Assembly: GCA_948567375.1 (NCBI GenBank)
Contig: OX419759.1
Location: 1,341,303-1,405,302, forward strand
Length of the DNA: 64,000 nucleotides
Origin: Lunularia cruciata
Lineage: Eukaryota; Streptophyta; Marchantiopsida; Lunulariales; Lunulariaceae
Direction of reading: 5' to 3'
The translations under genes and the position numbers were made by a program. Each line of letters begins with the position of its first letter. Positions within the stretch are counted from its first letter, which is position 1. Shown piece after piece: positions 43,968 to 54,847 of this stretch. Under the pieces are notes generated by a model. The model did not search any database, was not told where the DNA came from, and worked only from the letters and a program-made list of their open reading frames with translations.

Positions 43968-45735
43968 ATAGCTCTCTTATCTACTACTTTGGCCATACCA
44001 AGTTGTATATTTCCCTCCTTGGCAGATGATACAGACAATGTGGGCCCTGTGATCAAATTAGGCAGGCCTTTAACGACTTGACTACCAAGCTACATCTAGT
44101 AGGCTTGAGAGTTAAGGTGTCAAAGTGCAAGGCATGGTCCCCTTTAGGTATCACTCTCTACCTTGAGCTTCCAAAGGGGTGTATCACATCTATAGAAAGA
44201 CTACATGTTCTTGGAGTGCCAATAGGATCCAAGGATTTTGTCACATGCTTCTTAGACGTTGCTCTTGCAAAGGATGTTCTCTATGTGAATGACCTTTTGT
44301 TACTAGGAGATCTGTAGGTGGCATTTGGTATACTCTCCTCTAGTATTGCTCATCGACAAACTTACCTTATTCATGCAATTCACCCCTCCTTGCCCTTCCT
44401 ATTGCATTTTAGAGCCTTTGATAAGAGGATTATGGGAGTCTTTGGTAATATCATTGGACCAGGGATGTTTGAATGTGAGAGAGGGGATTTGGCACATAGA
44501 TAGATGACTTTGTAGATCTTGTGTGGAGGGGTTGGCTTGCTATCTATGGAGGAGACAACACCTATAGAATTTTTGGGTTGTTGGGCTCTCTCGGCACCCC
44601 TACTTTCCGCTCATTTTGTGGTTGTTGATAGGCCGGTTTAAGAGATTTATGTGACCGAGGTGGAAGAGGGATCCTTTTCTCTCCAGATGTTATTACAGCA
44701 GATGAGAGATAGTCTATCCCTACAAACACAAGAGGACTTTTGATCTTTTGCTTCATTATCATCAGATTGGACTAGAGGTTTACAGTCTTCCTTGATGGAG
44801 CAAAAATGTGAGCATACACTACATTCTCTCTTAGTTGACTTGTCCATTCTTCAGACTACTAGAGCACGTCTTTGCTATTGCTCCAACAAGGGTGCAGGTT
44901 CTTGGATCCTAGCTTGATGTGCCTTAGGGCATTGCGACTTACATTAGTTACTTTCTCTCTTATTATTCTTAGGTTTGGTCCACCCATCTGCATCTTGATT
45001 ATTCACTTGTGAGTGTGGTTCTACAGTTGATGCAACAGCGGTCCATATGATACAGTGTCCTTTTGGAGGACAGAGGATAGCTACCCATGAAACTATTAGG
45101 GACATAGTGTTTGCTATGGCTCGAGAGAGTGGATACTTGGCTTTGAGGAAGTGTTAGTATGCTTTGCTGACGCACGTGTTAGGGCAGACTTATACATCGT
45201 CCGAGATGATCAAGTGATAATAATGGATGTTGTGGTTACAGACCCTACGCAGGATACAATTTTGGAGGGAGTGATTACCCATCCCCCTGGATGGGCAGCA
45301 AGTGCAATAGCAGGTTGCAAGGTCTCCAAGTTTGGGAGCATGCAACAAGGTCACCTCTTTGTTCCTCTAGCCTTGGAGTTACATGGAGCAATGGATGTGG
45401 CATTCGACACATCCGTCAAGGAGTGCGCGAGAGCTTATCATGTTAGGTGCCATGGGGTACCACTTTCGCTCTCATACTTTGTAGCATATTTTATACAACG
45501 TGTGTTCATTACTCTACGAAGGGCAGTGGTTGGGGCAATCCATAGGATAGCAATCACACTAAGTGATGTTTCTCCAAATGCTTTAGTTGTTTGAGGACCA
45601 TACAACTTGCATAGCTCAGATATGTTAGGTGCGATAGTGCAAATTTCTCATATAGACTCTATTGGGGCTTAACCCCATTTTACCTTTTTTGTCTCTCCCT
45701 TGTACGGCTTGATGGGATCTTCCCATCCATCATGT
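43968..45735 (+). pseudogene. Family N copy 4, RT motif C to 3' end (decayed)
   Basis: Starts in the RT at ALLSTTLAIPSCIFPSLADDT, with the catalytic ADD intact (44022-44030), and runs through the thumb and linker. At 45151-45594 lies the nuclease-like stretch: RADLYIVRDDQVIIMDVVVTDPT, then HPPGWAASAIAGCKVSKFGS. It ends with the family tail (TATTGGGGCTTAACCCC, TTGTACGGCTTGATGGG, TATGCATCGCCC). Several stops and frameshifts. Everything 5' of RT motif C is missing, replaced by element F. Confidence 0.88.
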
Positions 45736-45764
45736 TTTCTATGCATCGCCCTTTTCCCCTATAC

Positions 45765-45870
45765 ATCTAGTACATGTACATTTGGTGTCTGTATCTTTGC
45801 ATAAGTAATGTACATGAACCAGATGCATGGGTACATACACCAAATCTAAATGTACCTATGCATCTCATAC
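45765..45870. repeat. Small inverted-repeat patch rich in GTACAT
   Basis: TGTACATTTGGTGT and ACACCAAATCTAAATGTAC face each other, with ATGTACATGAACCAGATGCATGGGTACAT between and around them. A foldback of about 100 bp; origin unknown. Confidence 0.55.
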
Positions 45871-45956
45871 ACATGATTATACAAAACATACAAAGAAATA
45901 ATATACACGAGAATTAAGAAATGTTCTACAATGCATAGGTACAATCCGCAAGCTTC

Positions 45957-46309
45957 ATTCACCGGATATTGCAAATTCTTAAAATTTGATACTTCTTCCT
46001 GTTTGAATGATGATCGATAGTCCCGATTCCAACGCCCAGTCCTCTTTTGTCTGAGAATGAAACTGCTACTTAATCCAGAGTTATGGAAGCGTCGACGATG
46101 TGAGAGCGAGATGGTCAAGTTGACAATAAATCCTCTTATATAAAACCAGAACTATGACTATGTGGTTGTATAATTCAAAAATCATAACATACATGTACAA
46201 TACAGACTTTTCACGTGGATACAGTTCTACAAATGGAGAAAATAGGGTTTAGCCTTATTTTCTCCATTTCTAGTGCTTGACTGGGTCATCCCATCTTTCT
46301 TCCTTCTTA
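45957..46309 (-). repeat. Repeat R, copy 3, distal part (inverted)
   Basis: Reverse complement of 29900-30240, including TTATTGTCAACTTGACCATC, and of the AAGAAATATCAAATTTTT segment seen at 18270. It contains the covarying hairpin. R continues beyond the inserted N5 at 50207. Confidence 0.8.
46231..46269. repeat. Hairpin with compensatory base change (R copy 3)
   Basis: AAATGGAGAAAATA (46231-46244) pairs exactly with TATTTTCTCCATTT (46256-46269). Against the R copy 2 hairpin (29955-29999), the C-G pair is replaced by T-A in both arms. Confidence 0.85.
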
Positions 46310-46412
46310 GGTAACATGGGGCTTAGCCCCATGTTACCTTTTTTGTCTTTCCCTTGTATGGCTTGATGGGGTCTTTCCATCCTTCATTTTTTCTACACGG
46401 TCACTTTTTTTC
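46310..46412 (+). mobile_element. Short family N tail with exact 16-bp target duplication and foldback 5' end
   Basis: TCTTTCTTCCTTCTTA at 46294-46309 and 46413-46428 flanks it exactly. The insert starts with a perfect palindrome (46311-46339: 13-bp arms GGTAACATGGGGC / GCCCCATGTTACC around TTA), then TTGTATGGCTTGATGGGG, and ends ACGGTCAC plus a T run. Other copies have GACTCTATT, not GGTAACAT, upstream of the hairpin. Confidence 0.93.
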
Positions 46413-46881
46413 TCTTTCTTCCTTCTTACGCGGCACTATTTGATCTGCACTCTGTACGATTTGCGCGATTTCAAGGAGCTTGAACATGGATATGGGAGGC
46501 GCGGGGGGAGCTGCGGGAGAGTGTGGAGACGGGAGAGGAGAGGGAGAGACGTGAGACAATTTTGATAATTCCTGAGTGTTCTCTAGCATGTAGCAATGGA
46601 GTGAATAGTCAATTCTCTTCATTTTTCAATTTCGGTTCCATTGGGACCTAGATTGAAGACTATGGAGAATGGAGTAGAAAGTTACCAAGATTTTTAGCTT
46701 TTTTAGGGTTGAGAGTGATCATTATACATTGAGAGCGATGGGTTGGAAATTTTCATTTCTAATCTCTTGGTTTTCATGATTAAGTTCCATGTGAATTTAA
46801 TTTGAAAATTTTGGACATGGAAATTGAAAGTTATGAGAGTTTATAGATTTTAGGGTTTGGAGAGATTGTTTCTTATGTGAG

Positions 46882-47223
46882 TTGGGATGTGAGGGGTTGT
46901 GGTTTTGCAGATATGGGGAGATATGGAGAGGAGTATCATGTGTTACTATCATTATTCTTGTGCTAGCCATGGCTACACCTTCCCATGTGGGGTCGCCTAG
47001 AGCGGGTCGGGATACACTATGCCCGGTGTGTCACCGACGCTTTACCTCGCAAGGAGTAAAGACCCATGTGGGAAGGATGCACAAGGAGTATGATTGGACC
47101 ACTTGGGATGCTCACGTGAGACGAGCAACCACATCGACTGCAGTGACACTCGAGATTACGTACGCTTCTTCTATACCTTCGTTGATTGTTCCAGGGATAC
47201 CGATTGAGTCGTGGGAGTGGTAA
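46882..47223 (+). pseudogene. Family N protein, N-terminal zinc-finger segment
   Basis: Open frame of 113 codons. Its start could be 46882 or the later ATG at 46969 (MATPSHVGSPRAGRD). CPVCHRRFTSQGVKTHVGRM-H is a classical C2H2 finger (residues 47-67 from the first ATG) with CPxC and HVxRxH. In R2-like elements such fingers bind the DNA target. The frame stops at ESWEW*, then continues in other frames (CILGLFETRFPCPR), so a stop or frameshift has occurred. Confidence 0.8.
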
Positions 47224-48026
47224 GCTTCTCAGGCGGGTTGCATTTTGGGGTTATTTGAGACTCGTTTTCCATGTCCACGTCTATTCTATACGCTGCCCCG
47301 CACACTCCATGATGAGGCTAGATAGGCTTTTCGCCTACCATTGGATCGTTTGGCACGTGATTCCTTGGACGAGTTAGCGTGGTTCCTATTCCTCCTACTC
47401 CCTCGATGGTGTCTTTGTTATGCTAGAGGGGGACGCGCGGGGCATAGAGAGGTGGCGGCTAGATTTTGTCAATTCCGAGCGGGGGATTGGGCAGCGCTTC
47501 AAGAGGAGTCTATTTGGGTTACACGATTTAGGAGACAAGCATTGCCACAGGATACCACAGATTCCACTCGATTACAACGGTGTAGGACATTGGGTCAGGC
47601 GGGAGAGTTTAGTAGAGTAGCACGAGCGTTACACCCTTTGTCTATAGCGAGTCCTACTGATGAGACCATCTCTTCCCTATGCTCATTGCATCCTATAGCT
47701 GTAGAGGGACTACCACTAGAGGTCTTAGATTATCAGCCTGAGCAGCCTTTATGTCTTGATAGGTCGCTATTTGCACAAGCATTGTGCACTACCCCTCTCC
47801 TTTCCTCATGAGGCTTGTCAGTGATGGTTTATGAGCACCTTAGAGATTGCTTCCAGGCAAATGATCCTTCTAGTGGTTTTACTGAGTTGTTTTAGGTGGC
47901 TGTAGCAGTAGCGAGAGGAGACATTCCTATGTCTGTTAGTCGGGTCTTAGGTGCTAGTCAACTTCTTGCGATTGAGAGGACATGTGAGGCATTAGACCGA
48001 TTGCTATTGGAGAGATCTTTTTTCAT
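47224..48026 (+). pseudogene. Family N protein, linker between finger and RT
   Basis: Plus-strand frame at 47341-47811 encodes LDELAWFLFLLLPRWCLCYA, a charged stretch (GHREVAARFCQFRAGDWAAL) and LHPLSIASPTDETISSLCSL, up to LLSS*. Then GLSVMVYEHLRDCFQANDPS and VAVAVARGDIPMSVSRVLGA follow with a stop between. The same text appears in N copy 3, so it is part of the element. The RT-0 region near 47960-48020 is garbled by a short deletion after LLAIE. Confidence 0.7.
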
Positions 48027-49200
48027 TTGGTCAGTCGTACCATTGTCCTTCAGCATTGTTCTCACTTTCGACAGCACCTTAGTCCACATCAGTTTGGAGT
48101 AGCTACACCTGGAGGATGTGAGGCTATATCTCTAGGCATTAGAGCACCCCTAGATATCTATCCGGAGTGGGTCGTCCTACAGGTGGATGTTGAGAACGCT
48201 TTTAATAGCGTCTCACGTGCATCCATCTTTAGAGAGCTTAGGGAGGCTAGTGGATCCTTGGCGAGTCTCATTCCTTTTGTGCGGTCTCTTTATGGCTCTC
48301 CTACTTCCCTTTACTACCAGCATGGTGGTTCATAGGAGGGAGTCACCATCTTGGAGTCAGCTGTTGGTACACGACAGGGAGATCCTTTGGGGGGGCGCTT
48401 ATTTGCCGTGGCTCACTTTAGAGCTCTCCTATCTACTACTTTGGCCATGCCAGGTTGTGCATTTCCCTCCTTGGCAGATGATACACAGGCCCTGTAGATC
48501 AGATTAGGCAGGCCTTTGACTACCGAGCTACATCTAGTAGGCTTGAGAGTCAAGGTGTCAAAGTGTAGGGCATAGTCCCCTTTAGGTATCCCTCCCCACC
48601 TTGAGCTTCCATAGGGGTGTATCACATCCACAGATGGACTTTGTGTTCTTGGAGTGCCAGTAGGATCGGAGGATTTCGTCACACGCTTCTTGGACACTGC
48701 CCTTGCAAAGGATGTTCTCCATGTGGATGACCTTCCATTACTAGGAGATCCGCAGGTGGCATTTGGTATACTCTCTTCCAATATTGCTCGTCGACCATCC
48801 TACCTCATCCCTACAGTTCCTCCCTCACCGTCCTTCCTATCACATCCGAGAGCATTTGATAGGAGGATTATGGGAGTCTTTGGTGATATTATTGGACCAA
48901 GGACTTTTGAGTGTGTGACAGGGGATTTGGCATGTAGACAGACGGCTCTATCGATCTCATGTGGTGGGGTTGGCTTGCTTTCTATGGAGGAGATGGCACC
49001 TATAGCGTTTTTGGGTAGTTGGGCTCTCTTGGCACCCCTACTTGCCTCTCGTTTTGTGGTTGCTGATAGGCCGGTTTTGGAGACTTATGCGACAGAGGTG
49101 GAGGGAGGACCCTTTTCTCTCCAGGTGTTATTGCGGCAGACGAGAGATAGTCTATCCCCATGAGCACGAGAGGGTTTTCCATCGTTTGCTTCACTATTGT
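48027..49200 (+). pseudogene. Family N reverse transcriptase (broken)
   Basis: RT motifs in order: FGVATPGGCEAISLGI near 48090; motif A VVLQVDVENAFNSVSRASIF at 48174-48235 (catalytic Asp in VDVENAF); motif B GTRQGDPLGGRLFAVAHF near 48366-48420; motif C AFPSLADDT near 48465-48486 (catalytic ADD). The frame is broken by a stop at GGS*EGV (48334) and a shift after ADDT. The thumb and linker run from 48654 (VGSEDFVTRFLDTALAKDVL) to 49163. The sister copies at 23.0-24.4 and 43.97-45.7 kb share the text. It would copy element RNA at a nick in the target. Confidence 0.85.
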
Positions 49201-49253
49201 CAGATTGGACTAGAGGTCTACAGTCTTCCTTGATGGAGCGATAGTGTGAGCAT

Positions 49254-49796
49254 ATGTTACATTCTCTCTTAGTTGACTCGTCCATTCCTCATGCTACTAG
49301 AGCACGTCTACGCTCTTGCTCCGGCAAGGGTGCAGGCTCGTGGATCCTAGCTCGACCATGCATTAGGGCTTTCCGACTCGCATTGGCTACTTTCTCTACA
49401 GCGATGAGGTTTTGCCTAGGTTTGGTCCACCCATCTGCATCTTCACTACTCACTTTTGAGTGTGGTTCCACACTAGATGCAGCGGCGGTCCACATGACAC
49501 GGTGTCCTTTTGGAGGACAGAGGATAGCTACACATGATGTCATTAGAGACATAGTGTTTGCTATGGCACAAGAGAGTGGATACTTAGCTTGGAGGGAGCG
49601 TTTGTATGCGTTGCAGACGACACATGTCAAGGCAGACTTATCCTTGGTCCGAGATGATCAAGTGATAGTAGCGGATGTCGTGGTCACAGACACTACGCGG
49701 GATACAGTTTCGGAGGGAGTGATTACCCATCCCCCTGGATGGGCGGCAAGTGCAGCAGTAGGTCGCAAGGTCTCCAAGTATAGGGGTATGCATTGA
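49254..49796 (+). pseudogene. Family N C-terminal zinc motif and restriction-like endonuclease domain
   Basis: A 180-codon open frame. FECGSTLDAAAVHMTRCPFG (other copies have CEC) forms C-x-C...H-x3-C, followed by GQRIATHDVIRDIVFAM and, 50 residues on, KADLSLVRDDQVIVADVVVT, with acidic residues spaced as in PD-(D/E)XK folds (D, 12 residues, D-V-V). HPPGWAASAAVGRKVSKYRG ends the conserved part. A C-terminal CCHC-like motif plus such a nuclease is the hallmark of R2-type elements, where it nicks the target. The stop after RGMH removes about 100 further residues seen in broken form to 50115. Confidence 0.75.
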
Positions 49797-50099
49797 GGTC
49801 ATCTCTTTGTTCCTCTAGCCTTGGAGTTATATGGAGCGATGGACACGGCATTTGACATATTTGTCAGGGACTGTGCGAGAGCTTATCATGTTAGGCGTCA
49901 TAGGGTACCACTCTCACTCTCATAATTTATAACTTACTTTAGACAGTGTGTGTCCATTGCTCTATAGAGTGCAGTGGCTGGTGTAATCCATAGGAGAGCA
50001 ATCACATTAGGTGATGTTTCTTCGGATGCTCCTGTTGTATGTAGACCGTACGACTTGCATAGCTCGGATATCTTAGGTGCGGTAGGGCAGATTTCTCAT

Positions 50100-50206
50100 A
50101 CAGACTCTTTTGGGGCTTAGCCCCATGTTACCTTTTTTGTCTTTCGCTTGTACGGCTTGATGGGGCCTTCCCATCCTTCATTTTTCCTACGCGGTCGCCT
50201 TTTTTC
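50100..50206 (+). other. Family N 3' UTR hairpin and terminus
   Basis: TTTTGGGGCTTAGCCCCATG gives a GGGGCT/AGCCCC stem; then TTGTACGGCTTGATGGGGCC, CCTACGCGGTCGCC and a T run. This about 100-bp block is what all the short N tails contain, so it is the part of the RNA copied first. Confidence 0.85.
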
Positions 50207-52790
50207 CTTACGCGGTCAACTCTTTATGACAGATTGATTAAATGTTTAAAAGCCCCACGGGATGCTTAAATCCCCCACGTAGCTGTACTGTGTGAACTCC
50301 GAAAGTCCTTGTGAGCCTTGAAAGTCCTACCTTCCTCGAGAGATGATCTCATCCCCACCGCCTTTCCCTTTCGTCTTTACTTTTCGCAGGCATATTTCTG
50401 GGGAATGGGACGAAGTAGAGCTGATTAGACAGCTACACCTAGAAAAGGGTGCACAGAAATTTATAGTTTCATCGTGTCGTATTCCATATAGTTACAATTA
50501 TTTAATGCTTACGTTATACTCTACGGACTGATGGTCCTTCGCATCCTTCTTGTTATCCTGCGTGCCTGTTTCATAGTTCACGTGAAAGATGTAACTTTTG
50601 TCAATCAGTAGCTCCCATGCGGCGGCTGGGAAGTAATGTACAATTTGAAGATGTTAATAAAGTGATGAAGCAATCCCAAGTACAACATGAAAACTAAAAC
50701 GTTTTCAAACAAATTTAACTCTGCCTTTCATTGCTCGTCTGGTGTGAGAAGCCCCCCTACTTGATGATAATTGATTACTGCAAGTGCAATTCTGCAAATC
50801 ACCAGCAAACTTGAAGGACCTTCTTCTTCGACTTCGACATGCTGTAATAAGGCGTGCTCTTAACCTCCGCAGGTTCAAGAGTAAAGGCTGTAGTATTGGA
50901 GTGCTTTGTTGAAGGTGTCTGTACACAGTAAAGCCTTTCATGTAACTTTTTCGGCGAAGACAACTACTCTAAGCTGTCATTGAAACTTTCTTCTGAGAAG
51001 AAGTGCTCAGGGCTTTCAAATTGTATCGAACGCACGAAACTCAAGCTAAGCGCTTTAGCAAACCTATAGGTAGTTCAGTGTAAAATAAGCACCTTCCTTC
51101 ATCATCTTTGACGGAGGCACCAAAACTGTCCACTCCACTTAGCTATGCAAGCTCGTCGGACTTACTCAGCACTCAAGTTAGATGTCAAGTTCTTTCTCTC
51201 CTCACTTCTAAACTTGGGTGGAAACATGTAACTCCGCTACAGGACATATAATCCCATCTCCGGACTCACAAGTGCAGAAATTACTGTACCTTAGTGTTGC
51301 TAAACCGCAGGTCATCCAGACAAAATACCTACCTGTTTGTTCATCAAACATTGTGATCACTAAACAATACTGGCAGTGTGCAGTGAAACTGAATGTATCT
51401 GTGAGTGTGGATCTCCAGTCATTTGAACGGCTTCTGTATACTCTTGCTCCTATTTTATTAACCCTTACTAATTTGTACTCAAAATAACAATTAAATAAAA
51501 TAAGAACGATTTTGTGAAATTAAGTTTCAAACTGTCGGACTGGGATAAGTTAATGAACTTTCAGTCCATTTGTTATTTGTAGTTGACTACATTGAACTGA
51601 GGTTAAACTGCAACCATCCATGCACAGTATTCCCTTGTGGCTACCTTGTTTCGACTTGACCTCAGTCACATTTATTGTTATCCTTTACAACCAGTAAAAA
51701 CATGTTATATTTATCATAATTACACCTCTATAGAGATGTTTATTGACCAAGGATTTTTCTTTATCATATAGACTCTATTGGGGCTTAGCCCCATGTTACC
51801 TTTTTTGTCTCTCCCTTGGACGGCTTGATGGGGTCTTCCCATCCTTCGTTTTTCCTAAGGGGTCGCCTTTTTTTTTATCATTAAACTTCGTTCATATATG
51901 TTACTTTGTGGCGTGAAATAAAGAATCCTCCATTTTCGAAACATAGATCTTGTGTCTAAAGTAAGAAAAAATTTCAAATGAACTCCTTTGTAGAGTTAGG
52001 GTATTCGGTTTTGGCATATCAAGATATTTCAACCGCCAAAGTTTTTAAATGTGTATCAGCTATCCCTAAAAAATACTATCCCTATAAATAGATTGTCCAA
52101 TTAATCTCATAAGATTACCTGTTTATAATACTTTTCTTTCTAAACTTATTCTATCATACCTATATACTTAAAAAAATTAATATGATATTAGATTTATACT
52201 GAAATTGGAACAAATTAATGATCATTCATAACATCATATCATCTCTTTACACTAATTTGATAAAGAAATTGGAAAAACTGAATTCCATATTTTCTTTCAT
52301 GATCAAAATATAATGGAGTTTGCATGCATAAGGTAGTTATATATTGTATCAGCCATATTATTATGAACTCCCTCCCCTATCTCACATCCTTCTCCTTATC
52401 ACCACGAGTAAGTGTCTATGAATATCCAACTTAGTTGATCAACCAAGAGATGGTTTACTTTTATCTCAATATCCAACTTAGTTGATCAACCAAGAGATGG
52501 TTTACTTTTACCTCGGCAACTCTATGGATAGCATATGTTGCTACCATCTGGTTTTGTTTCTTGTTATCAAAACTAGCCTTGGATGTTATTTTGCTGGTAT
52601 CCACAGCCAAATATAACTCTTACTAAGCCTTTGCTGCAACTAGATAGTTAACACGTATGTAAACTCCACAATTCCTCCCAGGTTGAGCAAAATAGAGAAG
52701 TAAAGCCACAATACCAAAACAAAGGTCCAAAACCTTATACTCCACTTCTCATAACATTGTGATGGATGATACATCAAGGTATGTAGCATT
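50207..52790 (-). repeat. Repeat R, copy 3, main part (inverted)
   Basis: Reverse complement of 27308-29890 at moderate similarity. It has one extra family N tail (51769-51870) and a local 55-bp-scale duplication (CAACTTAGTTGATCAACCAAGAGATGGTTTACTTTTA) at 52425-52510. Confidence 0.8.
51769..51870 (+). mobile_element. Short family N tail in R copy 3
   Basis: ATAGACTCTATTGGGGCTTAGCCCC ... TTGGACGGCTTGATGGGG ... GGGGTCGCC plus nine T. Short duplication TTTATCAT flanks it (at about 51760 and 51869). R copy 2 lacks it at the matching place. Confidence 0.88.
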
Positions 52791-54331
52791 TGCTACGTGT
52801 TCATGACAAGTCATTTGACTGATAATTAAAGTTTTGTAAATTAGCCAAAATGAAAATTATGGAATTACCATTAATTCAAGATCCTATCAATACTTCATTT
52901 TTAGCTTGTCTTTAGAACTAAATTTTTTAGAATTACACTCTTTTAGAATGACATTGCCCAAGAGTTAAAACAAAAAGTAAAAATTTTTCATCATAATGAC
53001 CTATTTTTCTCATTTTTTAGCCAACTTCAACCCATACACTCAAGGGAATGACCTATTCTTGCTAAATATGCTACAAGTACCTTGATAACAAGTGTCACAA
53101 GGCAAACCATTGATGATCTTATTAACCTTTAAAGATTGCCCTAAATTTTGCTTCCAAAGCCAAATCTGCCAAATCTGAGTAAGTCCAAAGAGTATCCAAG
53201 GTCATAACATCCAAGGGAGAATTTTTAGGCCCCAACACTCTCCACCAATATTCCTCAATCCAAGCAAAGAGGTTTCCTTGCAGGTTCTCTATTCTTGGAT
53301 CTTTATTTGCACTTATCTCATGCATCATTGGATGATCACTCAACTCCAAATTCCATATCAAGAATTCCACCTTCTTGTTACAAAGACACTCTTGTCTACA
53401 ATGAAGTCCACACATAACAAATCTTGGGGACTTGATTATGAATTTTGGCACTCTCCTCATGCACCTCTGCACTCAAGAAGTGGCTTTTTCTTTTTCCTTT
53501 CATCTATCTCAATATTTCTCACATAGCCACACTCTCTCACAATTTCAATTCCCCAGGTTTGCAACTTCTTCTTGAGGGTGGAAAAATCCTAATTGGTCTT
53601 GTTTAAGCTAACTCTCCAAAAAGTGAAAAGGATCTTGGCCCAACATGAGTAATTAAGGTGATGATTCAACCACTATGAACTTTTGGAAGGTGTGTTCTTT
53701 GATGAGTGGTCATATCTCACACATGCAAGTGGTTAGTACCATCAAATGATCATCAATTGTAGTTCTTGATTTGTTGACATCATATTTAAGTCCTTGGGAT
53801 TCTTGTAATCTCATTGAAGTTTAGATCAAGGGTCCTTTAGGCAAAATGATCTTTTGGTCAAAAGTCATCTCAAGCCAAAGGTCTCTTTTGAAGGCAAAAG
53901 TCCTTTAAAGCAAAGGGTTTCCTCACCAAAGGTTGCTACAACAAAAGGCCTTCTTTGTTGCAAAGCCATATCCTAGGCTCTTCATTTGGATCCATTACTA
54001 CATGTCTTCTTGTGGCACATTTCTTTTGCATAATCTTTCCCATGAAGGGTGTAGTTTCCTTTGAGGTGGTAGGCAAACAAGAAAAATCCTCTCTTCTTTC
54101 TTGCTCACCAACTATTTCAGTGTCTTCTTGAGTAAACTAAGCAATTTGGATAAAAAAAGGAGTATTTTGGAAAAAGGTAATGCATCACATTGACAAAAAG
54201 ACTCCCTCAAAATTCTACTATTTGGGAAGGGTAATAAATAAATTAGCAATTGTAATCTTTGAGGCAAAGTGGTCTCTTTGTCAAAGAAAGAAGAAAAGAC
54301 CACCTTCGCAAATCCCATTAGATTTATTAAT
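52791..54331. other. No certain gene; AT-rich
   Basis: Contains a 116-codon minus-strand frame (53122-53472; includes NLFAWIEEYWWRVLGPKNSP and ALEAKFRAIFKG) of protein-like composition, which I cannot place; it may be a decayed gag or host exon. 53860-54060 has repeated CAAAGG / AAAGTCC phrases. Nothing else is supported. Confidence 0.35.
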
Positions 54332-54785
54332 TGCAAAAGACCAAAGAGAGAAATAAGAGAGTGGAAGATCACATTGGGACTCTCAAATGAGGGAAATTTT
54401 GAATGCCTAGCATGAGATTTGCTTGGATATTTATAGGTAATTGGGTACAAATCTCTCAAAAAGCTTCCAAGGAAGGCTCCTTCCCAAAGCCACCTCACTT
54501 AGAGTGCAAGCAAAGATAATTGTTTACTTGTTATGCAAGCTAAGGTAGTAGTGAAGCTTCCTTCAAGAAGCTCCCCACATGGTGTGCAAGCTAATCTAGT
54601 TGGGAAACTTCCTAAGAAGCTTCTTCTTAAAGCTGCCCAATTGGCATTCATGTATCTTAATACTTGGAAGGTATCAAGAAGTGTCTTAGATGCTTCTAGA
54701 ATATTCTTAAAATACTTGGCTAATTTATCATATATGCTAACTTGTTAGCCTCTACTAAATTGCCTACTACTTCCATATTGTTACA
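54332..54785 (-). repeat. LTR of element G7
   Basis: 454 bp; starts TGCAAAAGACCAAAG and ends CATATTGTTACA. Palindrome modules are weaker here (AAGCTTCCAAGGAAGGCTCC, GAAGCTTCCTTCAAGAAGC); the perfect 18-bp array is absent. Confidence 0.8.
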
Positions 54786-54847
54786 TATTCTCTTGCCACT
54801 AGTTTGTGAAGTCCTCATTGCCATGGAGTCTTCAAAATCTTGGATAA

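Larger units (their letters stand above)
46434..50206 (+). mobile_element. Family N copy 5 (longest), with 9-bp target duplication
   Basis: 3773 bp between CTTACGCGG at 46425-46433 and 50207-50215. It lies inside R copy 3, just right of another N tail. The layout is a 5' leader (46434-46880), an N-terminal C2H2 finger, a linker, RT, a CxC..H..C motif, an endonuclease-like domain and a 3' UTR with a GGGGCTTAGCCCC hairpin. The 3' end is TACGCGGTCGCC plus a T run, not poly(A). No apurinic-type endonuclease is seen before the RT. Architecture follows the R2/NeSL/CRE-type non-LTR elements that carry a restriction-like endonuclease. This family assignment is an inference. Confidence 0.85.

Noticed and set aside
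44562-44847. Minus-strand frames with repeated FVGIDYLSSA text, also near 49000-49285 and 12005-12226
   Set aside because: Antisense of family N coding sequence; recur with N copies.
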